From Balamuthia mandrillaris (Eukaryota; Discosea; Longamoebia; Balamuthiidae), in assembly GCA_031835245.1 (NCBI GenBank), contig JAVKOQ010000484.1, forward strand, positions 1 to 33,438: a stretch of 33,438 bases of DNA, written 5' to 3'. Under the pieces are notes generated by a model. It was not told where the DNA came from and ran no database searches. It saw only the letters and a program-made list of their open reading frames with translations. Of the stretch, positions 19,509-30,398 are shown in pieces; position 1 is the first letter of the stretch; every line of letters begins with the position of its first letter. The translations under genes were made by a program, and so were the position numbers.

Positions 19509-20419
19509 CTAGTCCGATTCTAATATTGACGGATCCTCTATGGTCATCTTGTCGGAGCTCTTCTTGTTTCTTCTGGATCTGCTGGAAGAGGTCCTTGTAG
19601 TGGTCATGATGCTCTGCCACAGGTGCACATACACCTTTCGCCACTCCAGGGAGGCAAAGGTCAAGAACAGAAACAGGCCTGTGATGTTATTCAACAAAGG
19701 GTGAATAAGAGGAAGAGAAAGAGCAAGAGGAAGAGTATGAAAGAAGTCATTCGGTTTACCCAATCCAGAGTACCCCAAGGCGCGAATGAGCACAAGGTCA
19801 TAGTTGGTCACATCCTTGCTGAGCGAGCACCCTTCCTCTGGCTTCTCGTAGATCAAGCACACATAATACTCGTCATACCCGCTCTGAATGGTGTCCTTGT
19901 TGGCCTCCACTTGGATGGAATAGGCAAAGATGAAGCAATACACCGTCAAGAACACGAACACGAACAGCACAATGCGGTAGTAGGTGAACACCAGCTTCTT
20001 GCACGATCCTTCCTTTATCCCCAGGAAGAGGATGCGTGCAATGCTGCACACGAAGAAGATCAGGCCCAAGACAAGCAACAAGCTGACAGGAGCGAACCAG
20101 AAGACCCCCAAATAGGCTGCGTCGTCGTCATTGGACACGAAACAGCTAGTAACCAACAATGCTCACCATGTGAGCAAACTGAATGGAAGAAAGAAACAGA
20201 GAGCAGAAGAGAGGAGAGAGAAGACGCACAAAGTGGAACCAGAAGAGAAGGCAATGCGATCAGCAACCATGCACACAAAAGCACAGAGAAGCGGAAGGCC
20301 CCATCCCACGGTGTGAAACACAAACTGTTGCCATCGTCTGAACTTTTTGCTCTTTGGCAACTTCTCTTTGAAATACAGCTATTCTTGCCGACCACAAAAG
20401 TTCGTTACGCAGCTCCGCT

Positions 20420-20450
<31 letters not shown>

Positions 20451-22035
20451 GAAAACAAACCTGCAAGAACATGTTGAGGGCGATGAGAGCCCACCAGCAA
20501 GTTCCAGCCAAGAACCCAAACATCAACAATCCGCCTTGCAATGTGCACACCGGGCTCTTGAACGCCAGGTCCCATTCCACCTCAAAGTTCTGACCTCCGA
20601 GGCTGGCGTTCGGATCGTAGCTCACCTTGAGGTCGGGCGCGGCCACATCTCCGTTCAAGCTGCACCAAACGTTCTCGTGGCCAACAAAAGAGGGGAAGAT
20701 GATGGCCCAGGCGGCCATGTGGGCGGAGAGAGCCACCATGGTGATGAGGTTGGAGGGCCATCGCCGCAGCTTTGGGTCGATGGAGTAGGTGATCACCAGG
20801 AACAAGCTTGCCACCCAAGACAACCATCCCAACACGGTTTGCAACACCTTCACTGCATCATATCTGAGAGGAGCTTAACAACAAGAAGAACAAAGCGACA
20901 GAGAAACGCAAAGCCATAGAAAAGAAAACGTACTGCTCATCGTCTAGACTGGGCAATGGACACGCGAAGCCACACCGAGCTGAATCTTCCGAAACTTGAA
21001 CCAAAGGTTCAACGCAAGAAGAAGAGTTGGACGTGCGTTGAGGTCCTCCACACCGGGCGGTGATGACAGAAGTGTTGGTGGACACGCTGAAAGTGGAGTT
21101 CAGGAAGAAGGATGCGTTGGTGGCGGGATCCATCTCCCCACAATCGAGGGGGAGTTGGGCATCTCCTCCTGGGAAGAACAGGCCGTAGCCCAGAGGAGCT
21201 GCAAACCTTTCCCATGTTGAGGCGCAAACCTCAGCTGAGATTTAGCAGAGCAAAACAACAAGAGGTCAACATTGGATGTAGGTATCGCTTAAGAAGACAA
21301 TGAGATGAAGATGGAAAAAGAAGGGCAGAGAGTGTACCAAAGTGAAGGCACATGTCACGACAAGGCTGTACCGGATAAACCATGGTTTCTGTTCAACAAC
21401 CAGAGGCGACAAGAGAGAACGATCAATAGGAAAATAACAAAAATGAACGAAAGAATGCCACCACAGGCAGCATACCATTTGTGGCCGGGTCAACAATGCA
21501 CGGCCGGACGTAGGTCCTGCAAGCCATGTCCAAAGAACTGACCTGACATGCTTGCGGAATGCTGGCAATTCCGTTACCGCTGGTGAAGGTCAACAGCAGC
21601 GATCGGATGTCCTCCCAGGCCATTCCCTCTGGAACGAATATTTGTGTACCCGCTTTTGGCGTTGGTTGTTAGAAGAGCAAAACCAAGAGAACAAAGTCAG
21701 GAGCTAGAGAAAGCAGATGAAGAAAAAGAAAAAGGAGGGAGGAGCAAACAAGAAGAAGCAGGAGAAGGAGCAGGAGAAGAACAAGAACAAGACAGTAGAA
21801 GACGGAGGAAAAAGATGAACAACACGAAGAAGCACAAAGAAAAGAAGAAAAAAGCCGCAGAAACAAAAACACTGACAATACCTTCTAACCCAACATAGGC
21901 CTGGCAAAGCGAAGGCTCTCCGTCCCACACAATACATTCCCCAGCGGCCGCCTCCGCCCTGACCTTCGGGACGGCTGCCGTTGCCCACAACCCCAACAAC
22001 AACCAAACCAACACCAAAACGGAAACAGGTTGCAT
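19509..22035 (-). CDS. Frizzled-like seven-transmembrane receptor, copy 2
   Basis: Eight exons join in phase: 21882-22035, 21476-21652, 21338-21388, 20934-21234, 20461-20863, 20230-20378, 19760-20145 and 19509-19678, giving 596 residues. Domain order is as in copy 1: signal peptide from ATG 22035 (VSVLVLVWLLLGLWATAA), Frizzled cysteine-rich domain (CIVWDGEPSLCQAY, IPQACQ, MACRTY, QPCRDMCLHF, CASTWERF, PLDCGEM), seven helices, and a Ser/Arg-rich tail ending PSILESD. Exons of 177, 51, 149 and 386 nt are identical in length to copy 1. Copy 2's 403-nt exon equals the sum of copy 1 exons 5 and 6 (49+354), so the copies differ by one intron. An in-frame ATG at 22209 would add an unlikely leader before the signal peptide. 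Intron 1 (21653-21881) is filled with a GA/GAA-rich stretch. Confidence 0.93.
21697..21860. repeat. Impure GA/GAA-rich stretch in Frizzled copy 2 intron 1
   Basis: A purine-rich plus-strand stretch (pyrimidine-rich on the coding strand) with mixed GAA, GGA and GAAAA units. It makes long spurious reading frames on both strands. Confidence 0.8.
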
Positions 22036-22563
22036 GGCTGTTTCCGAGCTGTTGTCTCCTGTTTCCTGCTGGAATGATGATGGCCAAAATAAAAGACAAG
22101 AACGGAATGAACCGCAGAGAAGAGAGAGAGAAGAAAAACTGAGAACAGGAGGATTGCCTTCATTTCCCAAAACCAATAAAGCTATTGTCTCCTGGTGATG
22201 CTCGTACATGGCACGTAACCGTTGATCGCTGTTTTCCCTTGTTTGGTTTATGAGGCGCAGCCCTGCTAATTAATGCTGTTAGCAAACAGCGATAATTCAA
22301 CGAAATGCGTTGCTGTCTGTTAGCTTTCCAAGGGGGGGAGAATAGCTCAGCGTTACGTGCCATGGCCTCGCTATTTGTCTGCCTACTCCTCCGGGTTGGC
22401 ACTCAGGCCCGGTCCAGGTCCCATGAAACACCCCCCAACGAGTAACGCAATGTATAACTTGTCGGGTGCTCTCCTCCGTATATTGTTTTTACAAGTTGAA
22501 GTTAAAAACAAAAAGAACAAAACCTCAACACGTCAAGTTGACGGGACTTCTGGTGGACCTCCT
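22036..22563. promoter_or_regulatory. Upstream region of Frizzled copy 2
   Basis: No coding gene is supported. It should hold the promoter of copy 2. It separates copy 2 from the orphan third terminal exon, so that relic lies immediately upstream in the same orientation. Confidence 0.4.
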
Positions 22564-22741
22564 CTAGCCCTCCTCTTCCAAGATAGACGGGTCCTCGATG
22601 GTCATCTTGTTGGAGCTCTTCTGGAGACATTTCTTCTGGACATGCTGGTGGAGGTCCTTGCGGTGGTCATGACGCTCTGCCACAGGAGTGTATACACTTT
22701 TCTCCATGCCAAGGAGGCGAACGTCAAAAACAGAAACAGGC
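22564..22741 (-). pseudogene. Orphan last exon of a third Frizzled-like gene
   Basis: The minus strand begins after an acceptor (CAACACAG) with GLFLFLTFASLAWRKVYTLL, closely matching the last exon of copy 2, and ends with MTIEDPSILEEEG and a stop. It is 178 bp against 170 bp for the intact exon of copy 2; the 8-bp difference shifts the frame, so the middle reads into a stop. No other receptor exon is found upstream before the DCAF1 3' end at 23189, so everything 5' of this exon has been lost. This is a decayed tandem duplicate of a host gene. Confidence 0.88.
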
Positions 22742-23188
22742 CTGTGTTGGTATTGTTATTGGCAATGGGTTATTAAGTTGGTTGAGGAAAATGAAGAAGA
22801 AGAGGGAGGACATCAGGGAAGTTTTGAAGTAAACGTTGCAATCAGAGAAGCACAGCCACAAATAAGGCGGCAACTTATGAAAGGCAAGAACAACAACATA
22901 TGATGGGGAGGAAAACGAAAAAAAAAAAACACAAAAAGAAGTGGCTGGAGAGTTGACGGTTTGTTAACTTGAGGCGTTGTTGCGTGTGTGTGTGTTATGG
23001 GTGTGTTGTAAACGTAAAATAATAATAAAAAGGATGGTGAGCAAAAGAGTAAAAGAATAACGTGGAATAACAAGATGAAGAAAAAAAAAAAGACGTTATG
23101 TCCGTCATCTCGGAAGCGTCGCGTGGAGTTGTTGTATAAAGGTTGTAGGTAATAAATTAGCGAGCTTGTTAACGAAATTCTCCTCACT
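22742..23188. other. Non-coding interval between the Frizzled relic and the DCAF1 3' end
   Basis: Purine-rich, with A runs, a short (GT)n stretch near 22985-22998, and no reading frame I can relate to a protein. It should contain the DCAF1 3' UTR at its right side. Confidence 0.5.
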
Positions 23189-26100
23189 TTAATCTTCTGC
23201 TTCCTCCTCCTCGTCCTCTTCTTCTTGGTCGTCTTCGTGATGATCCACAAGGTCCATCGTTCCACCCACTCTCAACGTGATTCTTCCATCATCCCCCGTA
23301 AAGAACATAACGCCATCGTCATCGCCCCCCTCCTCGTCGTCTTCATCAAACGCCCCTTCATCACTTCCATCCTCATCTTCCTCTTCCAATCTAAAATGGT
23401 GACGATGCTCTCCATTTTCACTCTCAGAAAGCAAATCGCTCAACAAAGTGTCCCATTCCTCTTCTTCCATGTTCCACATGCCGCCATCCTCTTCATCCTC
23501 ATAGTCTTCATGACCGTCATCATCATCTTCATCGAAGCTAAGTCCAGCTCCATCTTCGTCGTCATCATCATCATTCTCTTCATCGTCTTCTTCATCTACA
23601 TCAGAATCGTAATGACCGCTGGATTTTTGGCGACCCACTTCATATAGTCGAACGACGGTACTACCGGATTCGATGGCAGTGGGAGCGGCGTTCTCCACTA
23701 ACGCTATTTGATTGTCGGGAGCTAACTCAATTGTTCCTTTGCTCCAAACCCTTCCTCCTTTTTGTTATTGGTTTTAATTTGTTAGGCGAGAGAGAGAGAG
23801 AGAGAGAGAGAATGATGAACTGGAGGGTGTACCTTTTGAAGCAGAAGAGGAAACAGGTTCCCAAGGAAAGGGAACGACGGACGATGTATCAACCGCCAAG
23901 TCAAGCACGTCCTTTCCTAACTCTATGGTGGCGATATGCGAGTAGTCCGTGGCATCAAACGTCATAAAGAAGCGCTTGTTCTTGGTTCTAGAGTGCTCCG
24001 GCCATCCTTCTCTCGGCTCCGGTATGGCATAGAGCACATCACCGAGAGCGTTGAAGACGATTCTTGTTTGGTCTAACAGCGGGATGGTGCGCAGCAGCTT
24101 AAAGGTTTGCAGGTCCCAGACCTCGCTGTTGATGATGACCTCGCGACCGGATGGGTTGAAAACGCTGCTGCCTGTGGGAGAGGTAAAGCGATCAAACTTG
24201 TGTACCATGCGAGAGTAGCGCGGGTCCCATAGTACATCTATTTGTATTTAAGCGTTTGTAGGGTTTAGGAGAAATGAAATAAGAAACAATCTAAACAGAC
24301 ACAAAATACAGAAAGAATACAAACCATCAGAAAGAATAAGGCCGTCACAGGGACTGAAACATGGACGAGGCGTATACTCATGAATGGAATGAGCAGAAGA
24401 GGATGTACTTGGTTTCAACGTGGCGAGTCGTTGCGAGGACTGAATGCTGTACAATACGGTGTTGGAGGAGGCATCGCTGCCAGCAATAAGAGTGCAGGCG
24501 TGGTTAAAGGTGGCGTAGTCGCAGTCAGGAAAGCGATGCATAGGGGAGTTGTCCTGCATGTGAATGCAGTCCTCGGAGACATCCCATAACATGGCCCCAG
24601 CAAAGGGAGCTGACGTCAGTAAGTATTGTCCGTTTAGTGCCATTTGTAACGCCCATATGCAATCCCCTTTCATCAATGTATTGAAGTTTAGTTCACCAAA
24701 CAACAGAGAACAAAAGAAACAAAAAGACAAACAAACCGCATTGCCACGAACGAAGCAAATCTCCAGTATTTACATCAAACAAAGAGAGCTGCCCATCACT
24801 GCTTCCCACCATAATCCTCCTCCGTCCATAAAACCGGGCACAAGTGAAGAACTCATCCTGGCCTGGATGCAATACACCTCCATCGGCTCCAACGAATGTT
24901 CTGATGGCACGGAAGCGGCCAAACACAAAACGTCGGTCCAGTTTCATGCCTCCTCTTCCACCGTGAGCATAAGAGGAGGAATAGCAGGTTGATCTCCCAA
25001 AATTGGAGATGGCTTGTCGATGAAACAAACGAGAGGTGATGTTCCTGGAGGCTCTGTTGGTGCTGAGAGCAGCTTTTAGGGGTTCGGGACAGCGATGTAC
25101 CTGGTGCAAGAGGGGGAAGGGAGGAAGAACGGAGATGGGAGCGGCACAGCGTCGATGTTGGTCCATGCAAAACTGTCTCACGATGTTGTCCAACGTATTA
25201 CGAAATACGTTTTGTGGTGGTTGTTGTGTATGAGGAAGAATGGAAAGTGATGTATCTCTCTTTTTCTTTTTAGCAGCAGAACGTCGCTTTCGTTTTTGTT
25301 GTTTGAGAGCAGAAGTAGGAGTTGAAGAGGGAGAAGATAGAAGATGTTTTGCTGAGGCGGCAGTTTTGAGAAAGGCAGGGCTGGAGGTTGGTGTTATGGC
25401 CAGCCGAGAAGGAGAAGCGGCACTGACAGAGGTAAGAGAGTAACGTCGAGGCCGGTGTTGTTGTGTCTGCTCTTGCTTCTTCTCTTCAACAATTTCAGTT
25501 ATCATCGGCTCCAATTTTTGTTTTGTTTCTTCTTTCTCTTCTTCCTTCTTTTCTTCCATTTCTTGCTCGTTCTCTTTCTCCTTTTGCCGTATTTCATCTT
25601 TCAGTTTTTTGCGAGCCTTCCTCTGTCGCCGTTTTTTGCTGGAGGTGATTGTAGGAGCAGCAAAAGCAAGTGCAGGATCCACTTCTTTCGATTCCTGTCG
25701 TAAGGTTTCCGCTGATTGATGCAAGCCGCAACTCTGAAGATGGTCGTGAATGAGCTGTAGCAATTCTTTTTGACTGTACTGGATGGGTGTCTCATTGACA
25801 ATAACCGACTTTTGTATCTTCAAGAGAGCTGGGTCGGTAGCTTCCCTCGTCGCAGCCGAGTACATCATTCCCGCTTCTGGTTGGTGGTGAGCGAGTAGTG
25901 CTAGCTGTCTGTTCTGCGCGAGTAGTTGCTGTTGAGCATTGTCAAGGCCAAAAGCTCGTTTGTTGAACGCCTTTGGTCCGCGTAGGTTGAACATAGTAAT
26001 CCTATCGATGAGCTTCAAGGCGTACGCTCTGAACTTGAGATGGGCGTTGAGGCTCTCTCTGTGCTGAGCCAACGGGCTCTGAATGAGCTCCGACAGAGTC

Positions 26101-28555
26101 TCGCTGAGATGCAGTTTGGAGAGGATCTGGCATATGGTGGCATCTCTCGCCAAGCCTAAAAGCACTTTGCAGGCAAGTCCTCGCAGGTGATCCGCTTCTG
26201 GGGTAGCCTTGCGTTGTCGCAGCAACGCGAAGAGCAGCTGAATGCCGTTGTGCGTGCGAATACCGGACCAAACGTACTTGAGACTGTCCGGGTCTCGACT
26301 AAGACCACCAATCATCCACAGGATGTGAAGTGCAGCGTTGACAACAGCGGGGGTTTCGGTGGTATCAACGGAAGCAGCACGAAGTAACACAGCGATGGCC
26401 GTAAGTTGTTCTCCTTGTTCAGCCTCCTGGCGTTCTCGTTCACGTTCTGCATCTCCATGAGCAGGAGTAGAAGTTGTAGGCAAAGGAGAAAGCGGCGGAA
26501 GAGGTGAACGAGAAGGGAAGGGAGGCAGAAATGGAGAATGAGGAGAAGGTGGAGGGAGACCATCTGAGTAACGATCCACAAGCTTAATGGTAGTACCAAC
26601 AAGGTATTGATGAGTAAAAGGAACAACTGACATCGCCAACAGAGCTTCTAGTCCATATTGGCCTGTCTCTGGATAGCCCCATTGGTGCAATGAGCGGTGG
26701 ATGGTTTCCAGAATCAAAGCGAAACCCTGAGCTTGCCAGAAGTGCTCCACTTGAGGCCAGAGAGAATGACTGAGGTGCTGCCGCATCATGTCATTTTTTT
26801 CGAAGAGGGTGAGAGCGGCTTCGACAGCTTTGTCATCCGCGTTGAGTGCTTTGTGCCCTGGTATCAAGGAAGATAGTTGTTGGTAGTTGGTTGAAGGGCC
26901 AAAGTGTATGACAGGTGTGAAGGAGGAGGAGGAAGAAGCAGAGGCATGATGATAAGTTCGAGTAGGAGTTGCAGTAAGAGAAGTTGTTTCTTCGGAGGAT
27001 GATGCTGGTGCAGCGATGCTGCGCTTTCTTCCTTTTCGCTTTCGTTTGCGCTTTTTTGTATCTTTTTCCTTTCCCTTTTCTTTGTCTTCGTGTGCACCTT
27101 CTTCTAGCTTTTCTAGTTCTTCTTTGCTTTCCACCATACTGTCTTCGCCTTCTTTCCTTTCTCGTTGCTTCTTGGGATTTCGGTGCCGCTTTAGTGCTAT
27201 TGTTTGTAGGATGAGATGAGCTCGAAAGTATTGCCGCAAACAAAAGCATGCTCCGTGGATCAGCGCAATAACTGACTTCTTGGGAACACCATCCGGTGAC
27301 GGAAGAACAATGGAATTGCGTAAAATTGTCAATGTGGTCTGAAGGCCGTTGTGTTGGTCAAATAACTCTAAAACCGTTCTATATTCCAAAACTAGAGCAA
27401 GGAAATGACTGTTCCAATAATAAAAAAAAGAGAACGTGAGAGGAGAAAGGAGAACAGTTAGACCGCTATGCAGAACAAACTAAGGACGATAGGTGAAAGC
27501 TAGATAGGAAGTAATCATTCTAACCATGTATCCTTGCGAGCTCCATCTTGCAATGTTAAAGAGAGAAGCCACATGGCAGCATGCACCAAACGGGACGGAA
27601 GAGATGGATCAGGAGAGAGAAGAATGCGCTCCATCACAGCAGTCAGTTCAAAGAAGCAAAGAGCAAGGCCACCACTGATGTAGGGCCAAGGAGGTAATGA
27701 GAGCAAGACATCCAGTCCCGTGTCAACAAACACATTGGCAAACTTTTTGTGAGCGAGTAGACTGTTTATAAGTTGGAGCGTATCTTTAAACAGTATTTCC
27801 AAAAAAAAAAGTCAATTGTCCATTCGTTAAGAGAAGAGATTGAAAAGGACAGCGAAAAATTGATTTCTTTACCTGATAGGATATACAGGTTTGGGGATTT
27901 TAGCAATGTGAGTATAGATTCCATGCCACGGCCTCGGAATATATGAGCAAGGATATCTTGATACTCTCCAAGGGAGGCTAAACAAGCTATAATTCCTCGC
28001 TTAAAAAGTTAAACAATAGTGAATGGAGAGAGAGAGGAGATCTAGTTAGCATCACTCCACAACAAACTAGAGGAATAGAAGCGCATACAAGTTCTCGAAA
28101 ATCAACTTCATCTTCAGAGAGCCCCATGACTGATTCCCAGAGTTGCCAGTCTACTTTCTCCTCCGTTGTAACTCCTTTGCCTTCCTGCTGCTCTTCCGAA
28201 TAAGCTTGTTCCACAGTTTCCTCGCCTTCTGCTCTTTCTACGGCTTGTTTCTCGTCCTCCTTTCCTTTGTCTTTTCGTTTCTCTGTTGCGAAAAGGCTTT
28301 TCGGTCTTTGTCCTCCAGAGACCATCTTATCGGCAAGTGAAGGGTCAATATCTCCCAATTTTGGTCGCCACGGCACACCTTTGTCTATTAGGTCAGCTAG
28401 CCGTTGCACTAAGATTTGCACTATACCAGAGTCCACTGCCTCATCTCCTAGATCGCCACTGACCATACGTGCTAATATGCCAGTCGCTATGGCCCGCATC
28501 GGACCTTTTCCTTTCATCACTTCGTCCATTAATTTGTTTTTGGCTCGCTCCTAAG

Positions 28556-28590
<35 letters not shown>

Positions 28591-29350
28591 GTGTTAAGTC
28601 TGGCAGAAGTAGGTGGACAAAAAACGCACGTCTTCAGCTTCCAGGTCCAAAGGTAAGTCAGCCAAAGTGTTTGCTCCTGCTGCTAAGAAAGCGCGTGCAC
28701 TCGCTACCCTTACCAGCTCGTCCTCGTCGAATAGCAGTCTGTCCGTAATCTACGCAACAAGAGAGGCGAGAGGAAGAAAAAAAATAAGAGAGATGAGCAG
28801 GTTGCAAAAAAAAAAATGGGATGAGAGAGCGTTGGAAATCGAGAAGAGAGAGAGATGGGAGAGAAGAGAAGCTAAGCTTACGATGTTCGGCAATTGGCTG
28901 TCGTAGAAGACGTCGGCAAGGAGTGCGATGGCTGAAACGGAGGCAGCGTGGTATCGGACGTTCGGCGAGTCATGAATGGGATCCTGATGGTACAGCTGAA
29001 ACTTTTCCTCCTCCTCTTCCAACACTTTCGCAATGCTGTGAGGACAAGCAAGAATAAATCAGTTTAGTGTGCCTATTAATTCTTCTCTCTCTCTCCTTCC
29101 TCTTTCATTCACAATTCGACAATGGTAGCAGGTACCTGGTCAGCTTGTCCGCTAACTCCCGTTTCGGCAGGGTGGCCAGACCGTCGGCAACGGCAGAGAT
29201 GTGGAGCAGGAACTCACGCAGGAGAGGCTTGTCCGCGTAGCGCGATTCCAATCCAGAAATAATGTCCGCTTCCTCCTCCTGTGCTTCCTCCTCCACATCG
29301 CTTTCTTGCGCATCTGCGATAGCAGACACGAGATCTTGTCCCTCTTGCAT
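23189..29350 (-). CDS. DCAF1: DCAF1 (VprBP), substrate receptor of CUL4-DDB1 ubiquitin ligase
   Basis: Ten exons join exactly: 29136-29350, 28882-29035, 28630-28749, 28089-28550, 27873-27999, 27525-27783, 24737-27408, 24325-24666, 23833-24237 and 23189-23736, giving 1767 residues (human about 1507). Order: armadillo-like helical region (LASLGEYQDILAHIFRGRGM, VLELFDQHNGLQTTL, LRGLACKVLLGLA); LisH motif near 990-1020 (KELLQLIHDHLQSCGLHQSA); basic linker; WD40 propeller (CPEPLKAAL, ITSRLFHRQAISNFGR, FSPCDGLILSDGVLWDPRYS, GREVIINSEVWDLQTFKLLR); RLYEVGRQ; and a long Asp/Glu tail ending EEEEAED. In animals it recruits substrates to CRL4 in the nucleus; LisH mediates oligomerisation. The first DDB1-binding WDxR box is kept (WDPR), the second reads WDLQ. 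Extra length comes from Lys/Glu- and Ser/Pro-rich inserts in the large exon. Confidence 0.95.
28557..28586. repeat. (GA)n tract in DCAF1 intron 3
   Basis: A GA run on the plus strand, so CT on the coding strand, in the intron 28551-28629 immediately upstream of the acceptor CCCCTTAG. A similar run lies in intron 9 at 23789-23812. Confidence 0.95.
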
Positions 29351-30398
29351 TTTTTTTTTGGCGTCAGTGGGTAGCTAGTAGGAACAACCTTGGCCCAGGC
29401 AAGCCTCCCTTTGAATCGAATGTATTTGTTTTTTTTTTTTTTCGCCAAACTTCTTTCGATTTCTTCTTTTTTTCTTTTTCTGTTCTTTTTCGATAAAATT
29501 TCTTGTTGTCGACAAATTTTTGGGCTTTCGATAAATTATTTCCTATTAAAGTCGACAAATTACTAAAATTCCTCACATTCTCCTGCGAAGCGACATGTCC
29601 ATCGCGCAATGATCCGGTGTGATAGAGGTCCTTGTTGGTTCTCATTTTCTGCCCTGCTACTTTTAGCAGGGCAGCGCAAGGACTTTATACTGCCCTTTTT
29701 TCCCCTCACCATTTCTTTTCGGTCACATGGTTTCGCTCTTCTTCCAAAGAATCGCCCCTGAGGTCGCCAGGACCCTCCCTTACGATCTTGCCACAGAAAC
29801 AAAGGAAGGAGGCGAAAGGGCAAGCAGAACGAACCCCTGTGTTTTCTTAGGCCCCGAACCAGAAAAGAAACGGATGTTAAAGGCTAAGGTTTATTTTCTT
29901 CGGGGAAACGCTGTAGACAAAAAAACCGCGGTTGCTTCTTCCTTCGCGGTAGCGTCAACAGCTGCCTTGGTGAAACTGGCGTTGCGAGTGGAATAGGCGG
30001 TTGTCCCCATTCTATAAACAGGCCCTTCATGATAGCGGCTTTGTTAGGTTTTGCGTCTGCATATTGTTGGGCAAATGTGCCCCCCAAAGTTTACCAACAG
30101 TGGCAGTTACCGTTTGCCCAACAATGCGCTGATGCAAAACCTAACAAAGGATAAAACCTAGAAGAAACTTGGTTGTAGTCATTGAGGAAGAGTTAAAGTC
30201 CAACACACTCGGTGGCGTTCCTGTTCGCAAAGTTGCGCCGAGGCACTAGGCCAAGATGTGTTCGACTTGAAGCTTCGACAAGAAGCAGTTCGCTGGCGTG
30301 AAATGACATAGAGTGATTCATCACAATGAAATGATAGGCGTTCTTGTTCTTTGTTACGAAGTAGATACAAACAAGCGAAAGGGGAACGGTACGGTTTG
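29351..30398. promoter_or_regulatory. Interval between DCAF1 and the actin-related gene
   Basis: It contains the DCAF1 upstream region and the 3' flank of the actin-related gene. T-rich and ATAAATT-type sequence lies at 29430-29570, and a long imperfect inverted repeat at 30039-30149. I found no frame on either strand that resembles a protein and none with a supported splice structure. Confidence 0.45.
30039..30149. repeat. Imperfect inverted repeat, 37-bp arms, 37-bp spacer
   Basis: Arm 30039-30075 begins CTTTGTTAGGTTTTGC and ends ATTGTTGGGCAAA; arm 30113-30149 is its reverse complement with about four mismatches confined to eight central bases. The 16 outer and 13 inner bases pair perfectly. 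It could extrude a cruciform, form a hairpin RNA, or be the ends of a tiny non-autonomous DNA element. No obvious target-site duplication flanks it. Confidence 0.9.

Noticed and set aside
22813-23265. Minus-strand frame between the Frizzled relic and DCAF1
   Set aside because: Basic/hydrophobic low-complexity sequence overlapping the DCAF1 acidic-tail exon in another frame; no homology seen.
29563-29996. Small frames on both strands upstream of DCAF1
   Set aside because: No domain, no splice support, and no codon bias like the neighbours.
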